11,264 nt of DNA from an uncultured Austwickia sp. (GTDB taxonomy: Bacteria > Actinomycetota > Actinomycetes > Actinomycetales > Dermatophilaceae), in the NCBI GenBank assembly GCA_934678955.1, contig CAKUSI010000104.1, positions 1-11,264 of the forward strand, written 5' to 3'. This document shows, piece by piece, positions 1 through 5,387 of the stretch (position 1 is the stretch's first letter; each line of letters opens with the position of its first letter). A program made the translations under genes and the position numbers. The notes beneath the pieces were generated by a model that had not been told where the DNA came from, ran no database searches, and saw nothing but the letters and a program-made list of their open reading frames with translations.

Positions 1-862
1 CCACGGACGCTCCGTACGACCCGCCGAACAGGATCGCGTGCACGAGCAGCGGCGTCAGTTGGTACCAGGCGATGCGTCCGCGCCAGCCGTCGGCGAGGGG
101 GCGCACTTCCTCGTAGGCCGCCCAGCAGGCCACCCCGAAGCCGCCGAAGAGGTGCATCATCGCCACGTCGACCTCGCGGTGCGCCCAGTGGCAGGCGGGG
201 TCGATGAGCCAGTTCCGACCGCGCGCGTCGACCAGCCGGTTGCCGGCCCAGAGGTCACCGTGCACGAGCGCGGGTGGCTCCGCGGGCCCGCACAACTCGT
301 CGAGTCGCCTCGCGCAGCGGCGCAGCAGGTCCCGCGCGGCCGGGTCCACGGCTCCGTGCGCGATCGCACGTTCGGTGAGCGGCTCCAGGCGGCGGGTGAG
401 CAGGAACTCGGGCCAGCGACCGGCCGCGGATTGGTCGACCGGCACCGATCCCAGGTAGCCGCGCGGATCGCCGTCGATCGTCCCGAACGCGGGTCCGGCC
501 TCGGCGTGCAGCTGCGCCAGGCCTCGCCCGAGATCTTCGTCGACGCCGGCGCCGCCCGCTCGGGCCGACCGCTCGATCCACTCCAGCACGAGGGCGTGCT
601 CGCTGACCGCGAGCACGTCCGGCACGCCCAGGGTCGCGGGCGCATGGGCGCTCAAGGCTCCCAACCCCGCCGCCTCGCGGGGGAACATGCCCGGCTGCGG
701 ACGGGGGTGCGTCTTCAGGAAGCGCGGGCCGCCGTCGCAGTCCAGACGGTAGGCCTGCGCGATGTCGCCGCCGGTCACCCTGGTCGCCGACCGGACTCCC
801 AGCCCTTCCAGGAGGGGCAAAGCCTGCGACGGCAGAGCGGATAGACCCTCCGGAAGCGTCAC
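1..862 (-). CDS. Fructosamine kinase family protein (3' end cut by window)
   Basis: Probable ATP-dependent ketoamine kinase: family members phosphorylate sugar adducts (fructosamine, ribulosamine, erythrulosamine) on proteins or free amines so that the adduct falls off. Seen here: 287 residues from a GTG start, lacking only the last few residues and the stop, against about 290 for the family. Features in order are the glycine-rich loop GGDIAQAYRL near residue 30, the ATP-binding lysine in FLKTH, the catalytic loop HGDLWAGN (H201-N208, D203), the metal-binding D221 in LIDPA, the signature REVDVAMMHLFGGF (229-242) and the closing LFGGSY. The loop has Ala where many homologues have Asn (GGDIN). 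The GTG overlaps the purM stop as GTGA and has no clear Shine-Dalgarno sequence, so translation probably depends on purM. Family assignment is strong. The true substrate is unknown, and bacterial members often prefer ribulosamines to fructosamines. Confidence 0.9.
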   Translation of the reverse strand, partial: MTLPEGLSALPSQALPLLEGLGVRSATRVTGGDIAQAYRLDCDGGPRFLKTHPRPQPGMFPREAAGLGALSAHAPATLGVPDVLAVSEHALVLEWIERSARAGGAGVDEDLGRGLAQLHAEAGPAFGTIDGDPRGYLGSVPVDQSAAGRWPEFLLTRRLEPLTERAIAHGAVDPAARDLLRRCARRLDELCGPAEPPALVHGDLWAGNRLVDARGRNWLIDPACHWAHREVDVAMMHLFGGFGVACWAAYEEVRPLADGWRGRIAWYQLTPLLVHAILFGGSYGASV

Positions 863-1998
863 GATCCGGCCGGGTGCTCGCCGACCACCTGCACCGCGCC
901 GCCCTCCACGCCCTTGGCGCCACGGGTCACCGCGTGGCGCGGATCCACCCGGTAGGCGGACTCCTGCGACACCTCACCCAGCACCCAAGCATCCAGGCCC
1001 TCGGCGGCCAGCAGCGCACGTACGTCCTGCGCCGCGTCGGGCCCGACGAGCGCCACGAACCCCACCCCTTGGTTCAGGGTGGCCTCAACGTCGTCCTGCG
1101 GAACCCGGCCCAGCCGTTGGATCAGGCCGAACACCGGCGGGGGTGTCCAGCTGGACCGGTCGACGCGGGCGATGAGCCCGGCGGGCAGCACGCGGGCCAG
1201 GTTGGCCGCGAGGCCGCCGCCGGTCACGTGCGAGAGGGCGTGCACCGCGCCGGGACGCGCCCGCAGCACCGCCAGGAGCTGGGCGGCATACACGTGCGTC
1301 GGCGTCAGCAACTCCTCGCCCAGCGTGCGGCCCAGCTCGTCCACGTGCCGCTCATACATCCAGCCCGCCGCGGCGACCACGCGCCGCACCAGCGAGTACC
1401 CGTTGCTGTGCAGCCCCGAGGAGGGGATGCCGAGGACCACGTCCCCGGCGGCCACCCGAGCCGGCCCGAGGAGCTCGTCGCGCTCGACGACGCCGGTGGC
1501 CGCGCCGGCCACGTCGTATTCGTCGGCGCCCAGCAGCCCGGGATGCTCCGCGGTCTCCCCGCCGACGAGGGCACAGCCCGCCGCCTGGCAGGCCGCGGCG
1601 ATCCCGCCCACGATGGCGGCGATCCGCTCGGGGACGAGCCGGCCGCAGGCGATGTAGTCGGTGAGGAAGAGCGGTTCGGCGCCGCACACCACGATGTCGT
1701 CGACGACCATCCCGACGAGGTCGAACCCGATCGTGTCGTGCACGTCCAGCGCCTGCGCGATCGCGACCTTCGTGCCGACCCCGTCGGTCGAGGTGGCGAG
1801 CACCGGCCGGGACATCCGCGCGATCGCCGAGGCGTCGAAGAGGCCGGCGAACCCACCGAGCCCCGACAGCACCTCGGGGCGCTGCGCCCGCGCCACCGAC
1901 GACTTCATCAGCGCGACCGCACGGTCGCCCGCAGCCACGTCGACACCGGCGGAGGCGTAGGTGATCGGAGAAGGCGCCTGCGCGGACCCGGCGTTCAC
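859..1998 (-). CDS. purM: Phosphoribosylformylglycinamidine cyclo-ligase (AIR synthetase)
   Basis: Catalyses ATP-dependent ring closure of FGAM to aminoimidazole ribonucleotide, step five of cytoplasmic de novo purine synthesis. The 379-residue product shows the PurM hallmarks in order: DGVGTKV (72-78), the VVDDIVVCGAEPLFLTD stretch starting near residue 98, VGGETAEHPG (145-154), GIPSSGLHSNGYSLVR and HVTGGGLAANLARVLP. The start is GTG at 1998, preceded by a strong GGGGGAG ribosome site and overlapping the purF stop as GTGA. An open frame runs about 33 codons further upstream into purF, but the added residues are low-complexity and not PurM-like. The length is slightly above the usual 340-360 because of an Ala/Pro-rich N-terminus. 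The stop overlaps the start of the downstream kinase gene, so purF, purM and the kinase form a coupled unit. Confidence 0.97.
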   Translation of the reverse strand: MNAGSAQAPSPITYASAGVDVAAGDRAVALMKSSVARAQRPEVLSGLGGFAGLFDASAIARMSRPVLATSTDGVGTKVAIAQALDVHDTIGFDLVGMVVDDIVVCGAEPLFLTDYIACGRLVPERIAAIVGGIAAACQAAGCALVGGETAEHPGLLGADEYDVAGAATGVVERDELLGPARVAAGDVVLGIPSSGLHSNGYSLVRRVVAAAGWMYERHVDELGRTLGEELLTPTHVYAAQLLAVLRARPGAVHALSHVTGGGLAANLARVLPAGLIARVDRSSWTPPPVFGLIQRLGRVPQDDVEATLNQGVGFVALVGPDAAQDVRALLAAEGLDAWVLGEVSQESAYRVDPRHAVTRGAKGVEGGAVQVVGEHPAGS

Positions 1999-3482
1999 TG
2001 GGCTCCCCCGGCGACCGTGGACTCCAGGAGGCTCTTGCCCAGCTCGTCCGCCTCCGGCAGCGCCATCGGATATACCCCCGTGAAGCACGCCGTGCACAGG
2101 TCGTCGGCGCGCTGCCCGGTCGCCTCCACCATCGCCGCCTCGCTGATGTAGCCCAGCGAGTCCGCGCCGATGCTGCGCCGCACCTCGTCCACGCCCAGGC
2201 CGGTCGCGATCAGCTCCGCCCGGGTGGCGAAGTCGATCCCGAAGAAGCAGGGCCAGCGCACCGGCGGCGAGCTGATCCGCACGTGCACCTCGGCGGCGCC
2301 CGCCTCCCGGAGCATCCGCACGAGAGCACGTTGCGTGTTGCCGCGCACGATCGAGTCGTCCACGACCACCAGCCGCTTGCCGCGGATGACCTCGCGCAGG
2401 GGGTTCAGCTTCAGCCGGATGCCCAGCTGGCGGATCGTCTGCGAGGGGGAGATGAACGTGCGGCCCACGTACGCGTTCTTGACCAGCCCCGAGCCGTACG
2501 GGATGCCGGAGGCCTCCGCATACCCGATCGCGGCGGGCACCCCGGAATCAGGCGTCGCCATCACCATGTCGGCCTCGACGGGGTGCTCACGCGCCAGGCG
2601 CCGCCCCATCTCCACCCGGGCGGAGTAGATGCCCTGGCCGCTGATCGTGGTGTCGGGGCGGGCCAAATAGACGTACTCGAAGACGCACCCCTTGCGTCGC
2701 GCCGGCGCGAACCTGCTGGACCGTAGGCCGTCCTCGTCGATCGCCACCATCTCTCCCGGCTCGATCTCCCGCACGAAGCTGGCGCCGACGATGTCCAGCG
2801 CGGCGGTCTCGCTCGCCACGACCCAGCCGCGCTCCAGGCGGCCGAGGACGAGCGGTCGGATGCCGTGCGGGTCGCGGGCGGCGTAGAGCGTGTGTTCGTC
2901 CATGAAGACGAAGCAGTATGCGCCCTGCAGCGTCGGCAGGATGTCCAGCGCGCGCCGCTCCAGCTCGTGACGGTCGGTGATGTCGCCCTCGCAGAGCATC
3001 GCCATGACCAGCGCCGTGTCGGTCGTGTTGCCTCGGCCGACCTCGCTGTGTCGGTTGCAGGGGCCGGCCAGGACCCGGCGGCTGAGCTCCGCGGAGTTGA
3101 CGAGGTTGCCGTTGTGGCACAACGCGACCGACGAGTGCTCGGTCTCCCCGAGGGTGGGCTGGGCGTTCTCCCACGTGGACGCGCCGGTCGTCGAATAGCG
3201 CGTGTGCCCGATCGCCAGGTGGCCGCGCAGCTGCGTCAGCGCGGTCTCGTTGAAGACCTGGCTGACCAGCCCCATGTCCTTGTAGACCAGCACCCGGGTC
3301 CCGTCGCTGGCCGCGATCCCGGCCGATTCCTGACCCCGGTGCTGGAGCGCGTAGAGCCCGAAATAGGTGAGTTTGGCGACCTCTTCACCGGGGGCCCAGA
3401 CCCCGAAGACCCCGCACGCATCCTGGGGGCCCTTGTCGCCCGGGAGAAGGTCGTGGTTGAGCAGTCCGTCACCGCGTGGCAC
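1995..3482 (-). CDS. purF: Amidophosphoribosyltransferase
   Basis: First committed enzyme of de novo purine synthesis: transfers glutamine amide nitrogen to PRPP, giving 5-phosphoribosylamine. The product is 495 residues from a GTG start with GGGAG nine bases upstream. An N-terminal leader of 22 residues precedes Cys23 (DACGVFGVW); in the B. subtilis-type enzyme this propeptide is removed so the cysteine becomes the N-terminal nucleophile. The glutaminase domain continues with LQHRGQESAG and GHTRYSTTG. The phosphoribosyltransferase domain carries the PRPP loop VVVDDSIVRGNT (372-383). C266, C412, C463 and C466 match the spacing of the four 4Fe-4S ligands of the B. subtilis type, so this is the Fe-S, processed form of PurF. 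The stop overlaps purM, and the gene follows the small membrane protein gene by 28 bases. Confidence 0.98.
   Translation of the reverse strand: MPRGDGLLNHDLLPGDKGPQDACGVFGVWAPGEEVAKLTYFGLYALQHRGQESAGIAASDGTRVLVYKDMGLVSQVFNETALTQLRGHLAIGHTRYSTTGASTWENAQPTLGETEHSSVALCHNGNLVNSAELSRRVLAGPCNRHSEVGRGNTTDTALVMAMLCEGDITDRHELERRALDILPTLQGAYCFVFMDEHTLYAARDPHGIRPLVLGRLERGWVVASETAALDIVGASFVREIEPGEMVAIDEDGLRSSRFAPARRKGCVFEYVYLARPDTTISGQGIYSARVEMGRRLAREHPVEADMVMATPDSGVPAAIGYAEASGIPYGSGLVKNAYVGRTFISPSQTIRQLGIRLKLNPLREVIRGKRLVVVDDSIVRGNTQRALVRMLREAGAAEVHVRISSPPVRWPCFFGIDFATRAELIATGLGVDEVRRSIGADSLGYISEAAMVEATGQRADDLCTACFTGVYPMALPEADELGKSLLESTVAGGAQ
2003..2009 (-). promoter_or_regulatory. Shine-Dalgarno of purM
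   Basis: GGGGGAG on the minus strand, four bases before the GTG at 1998, inside the last codons of purF. It decides the purM start in favour of the GTG that overlaps the purF stop, rather than the far-upstream in-frame candidate. Confidence 0.7.
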
Positions 3483-3491
3483 CGGGCCAGT

Positions 3492-3496
3492 CTCCC
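3492..3496 (-). promoter_or_regulatory. Shine-Dalgarno of purF
   Basis: GGGAG on the minus strand, nine bases before the GTG at 3482, in the 28-base gap after the small membrane protein gene. It supports GTG 3482 as the start and keeps the whole PurF propeptide. Confidence 0.6.
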
Positions 3497-3510
3497 ACGC
3501 GCAGGCGCGC

Positions 3511-3822
3511 TCAGCCCCGGCGGTCCCAGAGCCGCTCGAGCACGACGGCCGCGATGGCGCCGAGACCGATCCCCAGGATGATGCCGACCGTCACCAGGTA
3601 ACCGAGTGTCGAGCCCGCCTGGTACGGCGCGACGCACCCCGAATCCGTCGGGCTGCAGCGGCTATCCGGGCCCACGACGTCCACGACGATCCCCAGCACA
3701 GCGCCGAGGAGGGCCCCCGTGATCAGGAAGGCGGGGATGTGCGGCGTGCGGCGGACCCGACGGCGCGTGACCCCGGGGGTCTGGTGCGTGACGTCGCGAG
3801 GGACGGAGGGGTCGGCGGGCAC
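3511..3822 (-). CDS. Small two-helix membrane protein, function unknown
   Basis: Predicted 103-residue membrane protein. The N-terminus is basic (RRRVRR at 20-25), followed by a hydrophobic segment at about 30-50, a loop with two cysteines (C56, C63) and a second hydrophobic segment at about 72-95 ending in the charged tail ERLWDRRG. Positive charge on both ends puts both termini in the cytoplasm and the Cys pair outside, where it could form a disulphide (inference). Small membrane proteins of this type are commonly found just upstream of purF in actinobacteria, but I know of no established function. The start is GTG 3822 with no ribosome site, only a TAGGCT box six bases upstream, suggesting a leaderless message. 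The gene lies 28 bases upstream of purF, so it is probably the first gene of the purF-purM-kinase transcript. Confidence 0.85.
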   Translation of the reverse strand: MPADPSVPRDVTHQTPGVTRRRVRRTPHIPAFLITGALLGAVLGIVVDVVGPDSRCSPTDSGCVAPYQAGSTLGYLVTVGIILGIGLGAIAAVVLERLWDRRG

Positions 3823-3828
3823 CGGCCA

Positions 3829-3834
3829 AGCCTA
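3829..3834 (-). promoter_or_regulatory. Candidate -10 box for a leaderless membrane protein/purF/purM transcript
   Basis: TAGGCT (TANNNT pattern) on the minus strand ends six bases before GTG 3822, so transcription would begin at or next to the start codon. There is no Shine-Dalgarno sequence in the same space. This geometry is typical of actinobacterial leaderless genes. No convincing -35 box is visible: the matching region lies inside the imperfect palindrome at 3841-3858. Confidence 0.5.
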
Positions 3835-3840
3835 ACGAGC

Positions 3841-3858
3841 GGGCAGCCGAGGCAGCCC
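3841..3858 (-). terminator. Imperfect GC palindrome after the sterol-carrier gene
   Basis: The minus strand reads GGGCTGCCTCGGCTGCCC: two arms of GGGC/GCCC and GCC/GGC with one T-T mismatch and a two-base centre. It lies one base beyond the stop of the upstream sterol-carrier gene and just before the candidate -10 box. It could be a weak terminator separating the two genes, or an operator overlapping the -35 region. There is no run of T after it, so terminator function is uncertain. Confidence 0.3.
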
Positions 3859-3859
3859 G

Positions 3860-4222
3860 TCAGGCCAGGGGGAGGTAGGCGACCAGGTCGGCGCGTCGAC
3901 CGCTCGCGTGGAGCGCCCCGGAGTCGAGCGCCTCGGACCAGCCGAGCCTGCCGGTCGCCAGGGCCAGCCAGGTCGCGGCGTCGGTCTCGATGACGTTGGG
4001 TGGGGTCCCCCGGGTGTGCCGCGGTCCGCTGACGCACTGCACCACCCCGAACGGCGGCACGCGCACCTCGACCGAGCGGCCGGGGGCGCGCTCGCCCAGC
4101 TCCTCCAGCGTGAACCGCACGGCCGCCGCCACTGTCTGCCGATCCGCGGCAGGCCCTGCGTCCCGCCAGCGGGACACCGCCTCCAGACCGGTATCCGGGT
4201 CGATGCGTCGGCGGGGTGGCAT
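3860..4222 (-). CDS. Sterol carrier (SCP2-fold) family protein
   Basis: Predicted 120-residue soluble protein of the actinobacterial sterol-carrier family often found next to purF. The sequence is a basic start (MPPRRRIDP), an alanine-rich helix, FTLEELGERAPGRSVEVRVPP (residues 37-57, a strand-rich core), a conserved RHTRGTPPNVIE (68-79) and a C-terminal WLALATGRLGW helix. The SCP2 fold usually binds hydrophobic ligands; the ligand here is unknown and the link to purines is only genomic. I chose ATG 4222 because family members typically begin at the MPPRRRIDP-like segment. GTG 4240 is an in-frame alternative adding six residues. Neither has a well-spaced ribosome site; a run of G directly abuts ATG 4222. 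The gene is divergent from the dehydrogenase operon and 37 bases from the next gene. Confidence 0.8.
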   Translation of the reverse strand: MPPRRRIDPDTGLEAVSRWRDAGPAADRQTVAAAVRFTLEELGERAPGRSVEVRVPPFGVVQCVSGPRHTRGTPPNVIETDAATWLALATGRLGWSEALDSGALHASGRRADLVAYLPLA

Positions 4223-4340
4223 CCCCCCATGCTGCCGCACGACCGGCGCGCGGCGTCATACCGATCTCGCCTCCCCGGCCTGCCCGCGCTGCGGCCTTCG
4301 TCGCGCGGGAGCGCCCCGACGGCGGTGGGAGCATGGGGGC
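4223..4340. promoter_or_regulatory. Divergent intergenic region
   Basis: This is the only divergent gap in the window, so promoters for both the sterol-carrier gene (minus) and the dehydrogenase operon (plus) should lie here. On the minus strand TATGAC at 4260-4255 is a weak -10 candidate; on the plus strand TACCGA at 4259-4264 overlaps it. Neither has a recognisable -35. For the plus-strand gene GGGAG at 4327-4331 sits nine bases before ATG 4341 and is a reasonable ribosome site. No clear operator palindrome was seen. Confidence 0.35.
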
Positions 4341-5387
4341 ATGAAGGCGACCATCCTGCACGGCCCGTACGACGTCCGGTGCGAGAACGTGGACGACCCG
4401 GAGATCCTGACCCCCCGGGACGCGATCGTCCGGGTCGTCGCGGCCTGCGTGTGCGGCTCGGACTTGTGGAGTTACCGGGGCCTCAACGAGTTCACGACCG
4501 CCACGGCGATCGGCCACGAGCTCGTAGGCGTGGTCGAGGAGGTCGGCCCGCAGGTCCGCAGCCTGAAGCCCGGGGACTTCGTCATCAGCCCGTTCACGAT
4601 CAGCGACAACACCTGCCCGCACTGCCGCGCGGGCGTACAGACGGCCTGCCGGCACCTCGCCTACTTCGGCGGGAAGGACTCCGACGGGCTGCCGGTGGGC
4701 GGCGCCCAGGCGGAGTTCGTACGCATTCCCCTCGCCGACGGGACGCTGGTCGCCCTCCGCGAGCACCCGGACGAGGCGATGATTCCCGCGCTGCTCGCCC
4801 TCGCCGACGTGATGGCGACGGGCTGGCACGCGGCGATCAGCGCCGGGGTGGCCGAGGGCGACACGGTGGTGGTCGTCGGCGACGGCGCGGTCGGGCTGCT
4901 CGGCGTACTCTCCGCGGCGCGTTTGGGCGCCGAGCGCATCGTGGCGATGTCCCGACACCCCGATCGGCAGGCGGTGGCGCGCCGGTACGGCGCCACCGAC
5001 GTGATCACGCAGCGCGGGGCGGAGGGCGTCGCGCGCGTCCTCGAGTTGACCGACGGCGTGGGCGCCGAAGCGGTCCTGGAGTGCGTCGGCACGGCGGAGT
5101 CGATGGACCAGGCGGTCGGTTGCGCTCGCGCCGGAGCGACCGTCGGCTTCGTCGGGGTCCCGCACGGCGCCCTCCCCCCGATCGAGCCGATGTTCCGGCG
5201 CAACGTGGGCCTTGCCGGAGGGATGGCGCCCGTGCGGGCCTACCTGCCGCGCCTGCGGGACGATGTGCTGGCGGGGGTACTGGACCCCGGCCCGGTGTTC
5301 GACCTGGAGCTGCCGCTCGATCGAGTCACCGACGGCTACGCGGCCATGGACACCCGCTCGGCCATCAAGTCCCTGCTGCGGCCGTGA
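4341..5387 (+). CDS. Zinc-dependent medium-chain alcohol dehydrogenase family protein
   Basis: Predicted 348-residue cytoplasmic NAD(P)-dependent oxidoreductase of the zinc MDR superfamily. The N-terminal GroES-like domain has the catalytic zinc ligands C38 (VCGSD), H59-E60 (GHE) and probably D155 (ALADVMATGWHA). The structural-zinc lobe reads SDNTCPHCRAGVQTAC: C92, C95 and C103 are present, but the usual first Cys is Asp (D89), a substitution known in some subfamilies. The Rossmann domain has GDGAVG (180-185), and the following strand ends MSRHPDR (203-209), whose Ser-Arg pair hints at NADP(H). ATG 4341 follows GGGAG at suitable spacing; an upstream open extension overlaps the divergent gene and is not MDR-like. 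The stop overlaps the reductase start as GTGA. It could act on a sugar alcohol, an aldehyde or another alcohol; the substrate is not predictable. Confidence 0.9.
   Translation: MKATILHGPYDVRCENVDDPEILTPRDAIVRVVAACVCGSDLWSYRGLNEFTTATAIGHELVGVVEEVGPQVRSLKPGDFVISPFTISDNTCPHCRAGVQTACRHLAYFGGKDSDGLPVGGAQAEFVRIPLADGTLVALREHPDEAMIPALLALADVMATGWHAAISAGVAEGDTVVVVGDGAVGLLGVLSAARLGAERIVAMSRHPDRQAVARRYGATDVITQRGAEGVARVLELTDGVGAEAVLECVGTAESMDQAVGCARAGATVGFVGVPHGALPPIEPMFRRNVGLAGGMAPVRAYLPRLRDDVLAGVLDPGPVFDLELPLDRVTDGYAAMDTRSAIKSLLRP

Noticed and set aside
1999..2097. A longer PurM starting about 33 codons upstream
   Set aside because: The extra part lies within purF and is not like PurM. GTG 1998 has a strong ribosome site and a normal overlap.
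874..2151. A 425-codon plus-strand open frame opposite purM
   Set aside because: The translation is His/Arg/Gly-rich without any recognised domain, and purM on the other strand is conserved throughout.
3908..5383. An N-terminal extension of almost 500 residues on the molybdopterin reductase
   Set aside because: The frame is open only because of base composition. It runs through the divergent sterol-carrier gene and the dehydrogenase in the wrong frame, and reductase homology starts just after GTG 5384.
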